This document shows positions 31,850-37,527 of a stretch of 43,552 bases of DNA, one piece after another. Both the position numbers and the translations under genes were made by a program. The notes below the pieces were generated by a model. That model did no database searches. It worked only from the letters and a program-made list of their open reading frames with translations, and had not been told where the DNA came from. Positions within the stretch are counted from its first letter, which is position 1. Each line of letters starts with the position of its first letter. This DNA is from a virus. The stretch lies in the IMG/VR virus record IMGVR_UViG_3300025073_000085, positions 1 through 43,552 of that record; one strand, given 5' to 3'.

Positions 31850-33130
31850 TTATGTCACTGCCCGCTTCTGATAACGAGAGCTCCGCGTACGATTTGCCTT
31901 TTCAGCACTGTGCCCACCACCAGAAACGTTAGACCCATAAACATACTCTTTGTCATCAATAGGCATTTTGGTTCGCGCTCCCTGTCTTTGCGTTACGCCA
32001 GTATCAAGCACTCTGTCTCGGCGAGTGTGCTTTGTGTGGTTAGTTAGTCCCGCCCGCTCCCTTGGCCTTTTCCCCTCTTGCGCCAACATCTCGATTACCG
32101 CGTCATTGACAGATACGGAGCGATGCACAGGCATGGGCGTGTGGTCAAAATACTCTTGAATGGCCTCTTTCTTATGGGCGGTGTTCATCACCTGGATATA
32201 ACATGGCTCACAAAGGCCGTCAGAATAGATGTTGCTAGATCCCTCGCAGCCCCAGCAAAGAGAGTCCTCAATCCCCATGTGAGACGGCATTAAATCAGCT
32301 AGGGTCCGCTCATCGTCTTGACCGAATACGCGGTCTAATGAGGCAGTACCGCCACGCCATAGGGAACCCGTTTCATAGCGCATAGGGAACTTCTGGAAGT
32401 TGGCCTTCAAAATCCCCGGCATACTATCGGGTAGGTTTGCCAGTGTAGTCTTTCCTTCTAGCAAGGCTACCATCAAGTCTTGACAGGCGTCCTCCCGAAT
32501 CTCTTTTGGAAGAGACCGATTAACCAGGGCGTCTACGGCCTGTAACAAATCCATGCCCATATCGTCCTGTGGTGTATCCTCTCGAATATATGGCCATATG
32601 GGATTGATGAGAATGTCTGGTGTTCTCGGAGCATATCTCCTAATGAGTGTCAGGGTGACTGCCCGCAGCCCGCCTTGCTCTTTGAGGAACTGAAGGTACT
32701 CGCGCAGATGAGGTGTTCGTTCCATAACTTCTGGATAATTCAGTAGTCTAGTGCCAAAGGAATGAAGTCGTGGCGTTTGGACTATAGAGTGGAAGCCCGT
32801 AAGATGAGCAAGTCGGGATACGCCATCATGCTCCGAAGTCGAGTAGTCATTATCTTTGGTAATAGTACTGAGAGTGCCAATGGTCGGCACCTCCATCTCC
32901 ATAGCTGCACAAAAGAGATTGTAGAGAGACTTTAGCCCACCAAGAGTATAGGTGCCCCTATATTTTAGGAGCGGCTTGAATTCATCTTCCTCCCAGGGTT
33001 GGATGATATGCTCACCAATGCGCTCTAGGTCAAGTTTGGTGATGGTGTCCACCATGCGCTGGCTTTTACCCCGATGCCCACCACGTTGTTTATCCTGTTT
33101 CTTGTCGAGTAGCCTTGGGTCAGTAATCAT
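31850..33130 (-). CDS. Sigma-like protein with internal zinc knuckle
   Basis: A 426-aa protein. Residues about 193-250 (LLQAVDALVNRSLPKEIRED; ACQDLMVALLEG) resemble sigma-70 region 2. Residues 263-282 (ASLDRVFGQDDERTLADL) resemble the SLD...D.E...D.. boundary between regions 2 and 3. A four-Cys knuckle (C292, C295, C307, C310) follows. The N-terminal 180 residues and the basic C-terminal 70 residues match nothing I know. If it is a sigma factor, it could read the repeated promoter motif at 29042-29184. GGAG lies 12 bases before ATG. Confidence 0.45.
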   Translation of the reverse strand: MITDPRLLDKKQDKQRGGHRGKSQRMVDTITKLDLERIGEHIIQPWEEDEFKPLLKYRGTYTLGGLKSLYNLFCAAMEMEVPTIGTLSTITKDNDYSTSEHDGVSRLAHLTGFHSIVQTPRLHSFGTRLLNYPEVMERTPHLREYLQFLKEQGGLRAVTLTLIRRYAPRTPDILINPIWPYIREDTPQDDMGMDLLQAVDALVNRSLPKEIREDACQDLMVALLEGKTTLANLPDSMPGILKANFQKFPMRYETGSLWRGGTASLDRVFGQDDERTLADLMPSHMGIEDSLCWGCEGSSNIYSDGLCEPCYIQVMNTAHKKEAIQEYFDHTPMPVHRSVSVNDAVIEMLAQEGKRPRERAGLTNHTKHTRRDRVLDTGVTQRQGARTKMPIDDKEYVYGSNVSGGGHSAEKANRTRSSRYQKRAVT

Positions 33131-33134
33131 ATAG

Positions 33135-33350
33135 CTAATCTCCAGATCCTATCAGGCTCGCTGGACCCCCTCCGCAATCCGTACTCAGGGCATCAGGAGC
33201 CTCCGTTGCGCGCCCCCGGGGTTCATCCCAAAGGTAGGACTTACAGTAGCGGCAGGCTATAGGATTGGGTGATAGGGACTCCCAGTCCCGCCCGCAACGT
33301 TCGCAATGATGCTGGTATCGAACAATCTCAACTATTATCGATTTGCTCAT
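33135..33350 (-). CDS. Zinc-ribbon protein from a leaderless transcript
   Basis: A 71-aa protein starting at ATG 33350. The open frame continues to 33368, but that is upstream of the predicted transcription start. Residues 16-19 (CERC) and 33-36 (CRYC) form a ribbon. The C-terminal part (DCGGGPASLIGSGD) is encoded by one copy of a 44-base direct repeat. It stands at the head of the leftward replication operon and may be a regulator of it. Family unknown. Confidence 0.65.
   Translation of the reverse strand: MSKSIIVEIVRYQHHCERCGRDWESLSPNPIACRYCKSYLWDEPRGRATEAPDALSTDCGGGPASLIGSGD
33154..33197. repeat. 43/44-bp direct repeat, copy 1 (copy 2 at 33612-33654)
   Basis: 33154-33197 and 33612-33654 differ by one indel and two substitutions. 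Copy 1 lies at the 3' end of the zinc-ribbon gene. Copy 2 lies across the stop codon and beyond the end of the KOW-like gene. The 414 bases between them include the small unit at 33417-33596 and the leftward promoter. Confidence 0.85.
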
Positions 33351-33359
33351 AGTGACCCA

Positions 33360-33390
33360 ATTGTACAACGACGTAGTATGGGGTTGTCAA
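33360..33390 (-). promoter_or_regulatory. Leftward promoter of the replication/regulatory operon
   Basis: On the minus strand TTGACA (33390-33385) and TACAAT (33365-33360) are separated by 19 bases, slightly long. Transcription would begin near 33353, at most a few bases before ATG 33350, so the message is leaderless or nearly so. The -10 region carries TTGTACAATTG, identical to that of the promoter at 380-408. Confidence 0.65.
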
Positions 33391-33416
33391 GCACTTTCCG
33401 TCGCCACTTTCGCCCC

Positions 33417-33466
33417 AAAATGCAGAGGCCCCCTCTATCCACTAGCAGCAGATATCCAGGGGCCTC
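33417..33466 (-). terminator. Probable intrinsic terminator of the small unit
   Basis: On the minus strand GAGGCCCC (33466-33459) pairs with GGGGCCTC (33432-33425), an 8-bp stem with a 26-base loop, followed by TGCATTTT. The long loop and the imperfect U-tract resemble the stronger terminator at 14980-15032. It closes the unit that starts at the promoter 33588-33596. Confidence 0.5.
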
Positions 33467-33555
33467 GCGCCCAGACGCCTCAGCGACTGGGGGGGGTAAT
33501 TCTCGCCCTCTTCAAGCGCGTCCGCTTTAGTGGCGTCCCACTTCAGGCGAGGCAC
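33442..33555 (-). CDS. Possible 37-aa protein in the small unit
   Basis: A 38-codon frame from GTG 33555 to TAG 33442. The product is charged with a plausible protein composition (RLKWDATKADALEEGENYPP). It starts about 26 bases after the predicted transcription start, and its stop lies in the loop of the terminator hairpin. No good Shine-Dalgarno is seen, so the unit could instead make a non-coding RNA of about 165 bases. Confidence 0.4.
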   Translation of the reverse strand: MPRLKWDATKADALEEGENYPPQSLRRLGARPLDICC

Positions 33556-33587
33556 AGGGTCAGTTATGGCTCATCTGTGCAAGTTCC

Positions 33588-33596
33588 ATTATATCA
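33588..33596 (-). promoter_or_regulatory. Extended -10 promoter (TGATATAAT)
   Basis: On the minus strand TGA precedes a perfect TATAAT (33593-33588). No -35 consensus is apparent, but the TGn extension can replace it in bacterial promoters. Transcription would start near 33581 and run leftward into the small ORF and the terminator. Confidence 0.55.
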
Positions 33597-33611
33597 CATG
33601 GGGGCAAGTAT

Positions 33612-33654
33612 AGGCTCGCTGGACCCCTCCGCAATCCGTACTCAGAGCATGAGG
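33612..33654. repeat. 43/44-bp direct repeat, copy 2
   Basis: Second copy of 33154-33197. It overlaps the last codons and stop of the KOW-like gene and ends just before the promoter at 33588-33596. See the copy 1 entry for the comparison. Confidence 0.85.
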
Positions 33655-33884
33655 TCTAATTCCGTAGCCTTAAAGTACGCCCAGCCCGGACGCAATTCTA
33701 CTGGGGGGTTGAGAAATACTACACGCCAAGGATGTGATCGTGGCGGCGGTACATGATCAAGCCTGCGAACAATAACCCCTTCAAGTCCTTTGACATAGGG
33801 GTGATAGCCATGAGCACTGCCCTCGTCAGGGCACAACGCCACTGAGCGGATTTTAACCCAGTCCCCAACTTGCGGTGTTTCCAA
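33642..33884 (-). CDS. Small KOW/SH3-like protein
   Basis: An 80-aa protein. I choose TTG 33884, with AGGAAG 9 bases upstream and no overlap with the HTH gene; the frame extends to 33977 within that gene. The core reads VGDWVKIRSVAL...YVKGLEGVIVRRL...WRVVFLNPP, the alternating strands and GD.V.I...G..G.V pattern of KOW or SH3-like barrels. Such domains occur in transcription and translation factors. It follows the HTH gene in the same short operon. Confidence 0.55.
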   Translation of the reverse strand: METPQVGDWVKIRSVALCPDEGSAHGYHPYVKGLEGVIVRRLDHVPPPRSHPWRVVFLNPPVELRPGWAYFKATELDLML

Positions 33885-33903
33885 TGTTGCCTGCTTCCTA
33901 TAG

Positions 33904-34095
33904 CTAAATCCGCCCTGCCCTCTCTTGGACTGCGCGTGCCACCTCTGCATGCAAGAGCTTCGGTTCTCCACCGACACTGTACCTGGTCAAGCGACCCCGG
34001 GTAATCCAAAGGTACAACGTAGGTCGCGAAATTCCCAACTGACGTGCAGCTTCTGATAGTGATATAAACTCGGAAGGAATCTCTATCTCTCTCAT
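33904..34095 (-). CDS. MerR/excisionase-like HTH regulator, leaderless
   Basis: A 63-aa protein with the HTH_17 layout: ISLSEAARQLGISRPTLYLW (residues 11-30), then a wing-like TRGRLTRYSVGGEPKLL and a C-terminal helix. The ATG at 34095 lies only 8 bases from the -10 box of its promoter (34103-34132), so the mRNA starts at or next to the initiation codon. It is divergent from the main early promoter (34185-34213), as a phage switch repressor or an excisionase-type controller would be. Confidence 0.7.
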   Translation of the reverse strand: MREIEIPSEFISLSEAARQLGISRPTLYLWITRGRLTRYSVGGEPKLLHAEVARAVQERAGRI

Positions 34096-34102
34096 AGAAC
34101 AG

Positions 34103-34132
34103 ATTGTAAACCAAGGTCTTGCTAAAAGTCAA
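34103..34132 (-). promoter_or_regulatory. Leftward promoter of the HTH regulator gene
   Basis: On the minus strand TTGACT (34132-34127) and TACAAT (34108-34103) are 18 bases apart. The predicted start (about 34096) coincides with the ATG at 34095, giving a leaderless message as known for lambda cI from PRM. ATTGTAAA occurs at 34103-34110 and again at 34138-34145, possible binding half-sites. Confidence 0.65.
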
Positions 34133-34184
34133 TACACATTGTAAAATTGGCTGAAACTCAATTTGGATTAGGCGTGAATACCAC

Positions 34185-34213
34185 TTGACACGGTGTAAAG
34201 TTTGTGCTATAGT
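34185..34213 (+). promoter_or_regulatory. Main rightward early promoter
   Basis: TTGACA (34185-34190) and TATAGT (34208-34213) with an optimal 17-base spacer. Transcription would start near 34220 and give a leader of about 23 bases with AGGAGG (34232-34237) before ATG 34243. GTGTAAA in the spacer (34193-34199) resembles the ATTGTAAA elements in the divergent promoter. It likely drives the whole rightward gene block. Confidence 0.8.
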
Positions 34214-34242
34214 GCCTGTGAATCGAACAGCAGGAGGACGAG

Positions 34243-34560
34243 ATGACCAGGGACACAAATGAGTTTGCATCATTCGACAGGCCGTATATCTCAGTGGGTT
34301 TCCTCACGGGCAATTTGCCAGAGGACTGGGATGCAGGGGCATATCAAGACTCCCTGCAAAAATTCCTCCAGGCTCGCTATCCCAACGCCCTCATAGCGGT
34401 CCTCTCCCAGCCAGGCGAGGGTTCGCTGCCCTATCCGCTAGAGACCTACACTGATACCGGGGGCGCTCCCTACAGTAGGGAGACAGACGCGATGAGACGT
34501 GAGGTCGAAATGGCCCTCGCAGACCACGACAATCAGTACAACCCAGCAACAGGGGCGTGA
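34243..34560 (+). CDS. First early gene, hypothetical
   Basis: A 105-aa protein with the best translation start of the window (AGGAGG, 5 bases). The sequence has an alpha/beta look (YISVGFLTGNLPEDWDAGAY; YPNALIAVLSQPGEG) and an acidic C-terminus. As the first gene after the main early promoter it is a candidate host-takeover or regulatory protein. It ends GGGGCG-TGA-G-ATG, the first of a series of near-identical gene junctions. Confidence 0.7.
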   Translation: MTRDTNEFASFDRPYISVGFLTGNLPEDWDAGAYQDSLQKFLQARYPNALIAVLSQPGEGSLPYPLETYTDTGGAPYSRETDAMRREVEMALADHDNQYNPATGA

Positions 34561-34561
34561 G

Positions 34562-34816
34562 ATGACACTGGATGTAAACAAGTACGATAAGGTGATTGTT
34601 GCTGTCCGTGTCCTGGAGGACGCAGAGCGTGAATGGCGGAAAGCCCTCATTGATGAACGCCAGGAAGCGGCGAGGGAGTTGCTCAATAGCCTAACAACGG
34701 AGCACCAACGTACCTGGGCTAAAATAGCCCTGAGACAAATGTATGACCTGGGCGTAACCCTAGCAGAGCATCATGCCCAGTACAGCAATTTCGACCCAGT
34801 GCCAAAGGAGGCGTGA
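34562..34816 (+). CDS. Early helical hypothetical protein
   Basis: An 84-aa protein; ATG 34562 follows the previous stop by one base, with GGGGCG as ribosome signal. Entirely helical and charged (LEDAEREWRKALIDERQEAA; TWAKIALRQMYDLG). It ends at the same kind of junction (GGAGGCGTGAGATG). No family recognised. Confidence 0.65.
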   Translation: MTLDVNKYDKVIVAVRVLEDAEREWRKALIDERQEAARELLNSLTTEHQRTWAKIALRQMYDLGVTLAEHHAQYSNFDPVPKEA

Positions 34817-34817
34817 G

Positions 34818-35078
34818 ATGAAGTGCCAGTATCGAGTAGACCATATACCTGCGGGCAGCTACGGAGCATTCCATAGTTGGACTGCTCGGTGCAAGAAAAA
34901 CGCCAATGTCTCCAAAAGATTGGAGGGGGGTAAGGTCATGCTCTGTGGAACCCATGCCAAGAGCGAAGAGGGTATAGAAGACCGTCCCCTTTCATTCTTC
35001 AACTGTCCTATAGAGAACGACAGCGCAGTCTGTACCTTGACCGCAGGTCACGGCGGCTTCCACAAGAAGGAGACGTGA
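34818..35078 (+). CDS. Early Cys-rich hypothetical protein
   Basis: An 86-aa protein with Cys at residues 3, 25, 42, 62 and 71 and His at 45, 77 and 81. The spaced Cys/His (MLCGTHA; CTLTAGHGGFH) suggest metal binding, as in several neighbours. The shared junction GGAGGCG-TGA-G-ATG provides the start. No family recognised. Confidence 0.65.
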   Translation: MKCQYRVDHIPAGSYGAFHSWTARCKKNANVSKRLEGGKVMLCGTHAKSEEGIEDRPLSFFNCPIENDSAVCTLTAGHGGFHKKET

Positions 35079-35079
35079 G

Positions 35080-35274
35080 ATGAGGATAGCCAAACGGCCA
35101 ACATGCCAGGTCTGCGGGAAACGCTTCACGCTGAGCTTCCCGCTGCCCAAATGTCCACAGTCCCTAGGTAGTCATACTGTCATTGTGACGATGCAGAAGA
35201 GAGAGGATAAAAGAGGCGCAGATGATTCGCGCCGCTATAGCCCTGGCCGAGCAGGAGGCATGAGATGGCAATAG
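35080..35274 (+). CDS. Early zinc-ribbon protein, frame probably disrupted near the 3' end
   Basis: A 64-aa reading with a CQVC...KCP ribbon at residues 9-26. Unlike its siblings, it does not stop at the TGA of the junction GGAGGCATGAGATG but runs through it out of frame to 35274. The neighbouring frame over 35200-35261 encodes a protein-like RIKEAQMIRAAIALAEQEA that stops exactly at the junction. A single-base shift around 35200-35215 would restore the usual layout. So the 3' end is either mutated or needs a frameshift. Confidence 0.5.
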   Translation: MRIAKRPTCQVCGKRFTLSFPLPKCPQSLGSHTVIVTMQKREDKRGADDSRRYSPGRAGGMRWQ

Positions 35275-35459
35275 GGCATAGTGGCACAAAAGACCACCCT
35301 CCCAAGCGAGCACGGACAATGCGGGGCATGTGTCGGTATTGCTTCAAGCCTATTGTCCCTGGGCAACTCTATGAGGAGCGCGTGGGCGGAACTAACATTA
35401 AGAGGGCTGGATTAGCGCACTCCACCTGCTACGGCCCTCAGGTAAAGAAGGAGGCGTGA
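35265..35459 (+). CDS. Early treble-clef/LIM-like zinc protein
   Basis: A 64-aa protein. Residues about 22-55 (MCRYCFKPIVPGQLYEE ... LAHSTCYG) have the CxxC...H..C layout of treble-clef phage proteins. A basic N-terminus (KDHPPKRARTMRG) may contact nucleic acid. The start is the shared junction motif (AGGAGGC, 7 bases before ATG). Function unknown. Confidence 0.65.
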   Translation: MAIGHSGTKDHPPKRARTMRGMCRYCFKPIVPGQLYEERVGGTNIKRAGLAHSTCYGPQVKKEA

Positions 35460-35460
35460 G

Positions 35461-35769
35461 ATGAACAGCCCTGATACTCTCTACGAATTTATCCTGCGGC
35501 AACTCACCGTGGAGGCCGAGGTTGTGCCCCAGGCCGACTTTTCATCCCTCACCTTCCGTGAGAAGCTGGCGCAGAGCCTGGCTGGAAATCTTGCTATGCG
35601 AGACATGGCGCTGGCTGCGGAGATGGCGGGAGTGTTAGGAGAAATTGCTAGGGACGACGGGATGGTTTCCGCACCAGAGGCATGGGCTGAACCTGCCGTA
35701 GGGCGAGAGTGGTTAATCAAAGCGCGTGATATATTGTCCCATGCGCGGGCAGAAGGAGTAATCAAGTGA
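35461..35769 (+). CDS. Early helical hypothetical protein
   Basis: A 102-aa protein, helical and Ala/Glu-rich (FREKLAQSLAGNLAMRDMAL; AAEMAGVLGEIARDDG). Begins at the fifth copy of the GGAGGCGTGAGATG junction and overlaps the next GTG start by four bases. No family recognised. Confidence 0.65.
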   Translation: MNSPDTLYEFILRQLTVEAEVVPQADFSSLTFREKLAQSLAGNLAMRDMALAAEMAGVLGEIARDDGMVSAPEAWAEPAVGREWLIKARDILSHARAEGVIK

Positions 35770-35978
35770 ACACCACATTAACCATCACCTGTCCCACGCC
35801 CGGCACATGGCAGCTCTGCTCGGATCCGTCGGTGCATGGCAGGCAGGCTCACCCCTGCGTGGTGGTCTGGGAGTACCCCACGGGTCTGCGGTGCAGCGAA
35901 CACAGCGGCTTTTACTGCGGGCACATCGGCCTGGTCATGGAGCGCATCAAAGAGCGACCAGAGGAGGCATCGGCATGA
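35766..35978 (+). CDS. Early Cys/His-rich hypothetical protein
   Basis: A 70-aa protein from GTG 35766 (AAGGAG 8 bases upstream). CVVVWEYPTGLRCSEHSGFY followed by CGH places Cys and His as in small zinc ribbons. N-terminal strands (TLTITCPTPGTWQLCSD) add two more Cys. It overlaps the next gene by four bases. Confidence 0.6.
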   Translation: MNTTLTITCPTPGTWQLCSDPSVHGRQAHPCVVVWEYPTGLRCSEHSGFYCGHIGLVMERIKERPEEASA

Positions 35979-36235
35979 GCGAACTGAACAAAGAGAAGGT
36001 GCTGCCACTCTATCGCCACTTCATGTCTGGGGGTGTGGGAGATGAACGGAAAGAGATAGCGAGTCTTCAGCGTGATGCCGACCGGGAGTGGGTGAGACCG
36101 CTGGTGGAGGCCGTGCTCATCGTAACCGATCCAGAGAATTACAAACAGGGGTCAGGGACTGCTGCGATACCAGTGTCAGCCAGGAGTATCTTGTGCCAAG
36201 CTCTTTACGCCCTCGGCATTGGGGCGACGCCATGA
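35975..36235 (+). CDS. Early hypothetical protein
   Basis: An 86-aa protein from ATG 35975 with GAGGAGG 9 bases upstream; the longer frame to 35807 is antisense-like to the neighbour and rejected. Helical and mixed (EVLPLYRHFMSGG-type start; ADREWVRPLVEAVLIVTDPE). Overlaps the next gene by ATGA. No family recognised. Confidence 0.6.
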   Translation: MSELNKEKVLPLYRHFMSGGVGDERKEIASLQRDADREWVRPLVEAVLIVTDPENYKQGSGTAAIPVSARSILCQALYALGIGATP

Positions 36236-36429
36236 CGCTCTACGAACCGGCATCAAGTGAGCAGCTTCTCGTCGGCCTTGCCCTTGTGTTGGCTGTATTC
36301 GGAGGATTTGCAGTGGGCTTTCTTTATGGGGAGTTGCATAGAGACCACCAGTGGGAGACTCTCTGGGTAGCGCGGGAAGACGGGATTCGGATGGCATTCC
36401 ATAAGATGAGGAGCGACGACACGCCGTGA
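36232..36429 (+). CDS. Early membrane-anchored small protein
   Basis: A 65-aa protein with one strong transmembrane segment (residues 11-31, LLVGLALVLAVFGGFAVGFLYG) and a charged cytoplasmic C-terminus. In an early operon, a membrane protein of this size could alter the host envelope, for example in superinfection exclusion, but nothing in the sequence proves that. Confidence 0.6.
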   Translation: MTLYEPASSEQLLVGLALVLAVFGGFAVGFLYGELHRDHQWETLWVAREDGIRMAFHKMRSDDTP

Positions 36430-36704
36430 ATCACCTGGCCTGCGGGTACTGCCCCTGGACAGGATACTCGTTGCACGAGATGGTCACGCATGTCGGGAGC
36501 GTCCACCTGCCACCTCCACCTGAACGGTTCTATACGCTTCGTGAGGTGTCCGAGATAACGGGTATCACAACGAACGCGCTACAGATGCGAATATCGGCCA
36601 GCACCTTGCCAGCAGTACGGGATGAGGTCAACCATCGGGATTGGTGGGTGGCCGAGAGCGTCGTGAACCGGATTGAGAAAGGGAGAACAGACCGAGATGA
36701 ATAA
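36426..36704 (+). CDS. C2H2 zinc finger fused to MerR-like HTH
   Basis: A 92-aa protein from GTG 36426. Residues 6-27 form a C2H2 finger (C6, C9, H22, H27). Residues about 35-85 (FYTLREVSEITGITTNALQM ... DWWVAESVVNRIEK) are a DNA-binding winged helix of HTH_17 type. A finger joined to a helix-turn-helix domain in one small protein is uncommon. It is a likely transcription regulator of the early block. Confidence 0.65.
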   Translation: MNHLACGYCPWTGYSLHEMVTHVGSVHLPPPPERFYTLREVSEITGITTNALQMRISASTLPAVRDEVNHRDWWVAESVVNRIEKGRTDRDE

Positions 36705-36966
36705 CAATAACGCACCTGTACAGCTGGACTTTACCGAACTCCTCGACGCTTTGTTGAGCTTAGAGGAGAATCGAGAGGCTTATCGTGCCTACACTAGTGC
36801 ACAACGCTTAGTCAAGAAATACGTGCCCTTTGTAGACCGCCCTACGCTGTTCCTGGTGGGTGAGGACTGGCAAATCGAGGTTAGCCCAGCACCTAAGGAC
36901 GGATATGAGGTCAAGGCGGGCATCTCGCAACTGCGCCATATCCAACGAACCAAAGGAGCACAATGA
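36697..36966 (+). CDS. Early hypothetical protein
   Basis: An 89-aa protein from ATG 36697, overlapping the previous stop, with GGGAG further upstream. Helical first half (LLDALLSLEENREAYRAYTS) and beta second half (TLFLVGEDWQIEVSPAPKDG). Overlaps the next gene by four bases. No family recognised. Confidence 0.6.
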   Translation: MNNNNAPVQLDFTELLDALLSLEENREAYRAYTSAQRLVKKYVPFVDRPTLFLVGEDWQIEVSPAPKDGYEVKAGISQLRHIQRTKGAQ

Positions 36967-37325
36967 GACCACGAATAACTGTAAACGGTAATTGCACCAT
37001 AGGAGAGTACGAGCCTGGCAACGGTACACGATATACTGCTGTTGCTGTCCCGTGGACTGGTGGAAGTCGGCTCTCAATGGGTCGGATGGGTACTGTCTCC
37101 GATGGGTGGCTCGTAGTCTCTGGCAATAGCGGACAAGCCTATCTGTTCCAGAAAGACGGCTATCTTGTGGACGACTATATCCAGGAGCAGTTGGGCGGGC
37201 GCAATGACGATTATCCCTACTTCGGCGACCTGATTCGCTCCCTTATTATGCGGGACAGTCCAAAGGGTGCCTTTGACGTTGGCGAGCGGTATATCAGTGA
37301 AGGGGACGCCGATGCCCAACTGTAA
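36963..37325 (+). CDS. Early beta-rich hypothetical protein
   Basis: A 120-aa protein (AAGGAG 6 bases before the ATG). Beta-rich first 70 residues (NGNCTIGEYEPGNGTRYTAV; GTVSDGWLVVSGNSGQAYLF) and a helical acidic end. No family recognised. The last 14 bases overlap the small Cys-rich gene at 37312. Confidence 0.6.
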   Translation: MRPRITVNGNCTIGEYEPGNGTRYTAVAVPWTGGSRLSMGRMGTVSDGWLVVSGNSGQAYLFQKDGYLVDDYIQEQLGGRNDDYPYFGDLIRSLIMRDSPKGAFDVGERYISEGDADAQL

Positions 37326-37395
37326 CGTTAACTCGGATTGCGACCTGGTTTGCCCCTGGGACGGCTACTACTGCCACAACCAAGCGCATGAGTGA
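37312..37395 (+). CDS. 27-aa Cys-rich peptide, open frame continues after its TGA
   Basis: Read directly: ATG 37312 with AGGGG about 8 bases upstream, stop TGA 37393-37395. Cys at residues 4, 10, 14 and 21, and His at 22 and 26, suit a small zinc fold. The same frame continues without further stops to 37527, giving a protein-like acidic segment. Either a nonsense mutation has split a 71-residue gene, or the TGA is read through. Confidence 0.5.
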   Translation: MPNCNVNSDCDLVCPWDGYYCHNQAHE

Positions 37396-37437
37396 GCATG
37401 GAGACACGTAGCAGGATACCAACACCGCTATGAGGCC

Positions 37438-37527
37438 ATGAGGCAGGCGCAAGAGGAAATCATTCTTGACGACATGCCCGAAGACCGAGAAGCCTACTAC
37501 AACGAGAGAGCAGAGGAGATGCCATGA
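37438..37527 (+). pseudogene. Downstream part of the split frame
   Basis: Continuation of the 37312 frame after the TGA, from the first internal ATG. The sequence MRQAQEEIILDDMPEDREA and on is acidic and helical and overlaps the next gene as ATGA. The internal ATG has only a too-close GAGG, so independent translation looks weak. It is either a remnant of a mutated gene or the readthrough extension. Confidence 0.4.

Noticed and set aside
33485-33495. Run of eight G (plus strand) as a possible regulatory element
   Set aside because: It lies within the candidate 37-aa frame as Pro codons in reverse and may also be a homopolymer length error. No independent function can be supported.
33719-34273. 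A 184-aa minus-strand frame across the switch region
   Set aside because: It runs through both divergent promoters and out of frame through the HTH and KOW-like genes.
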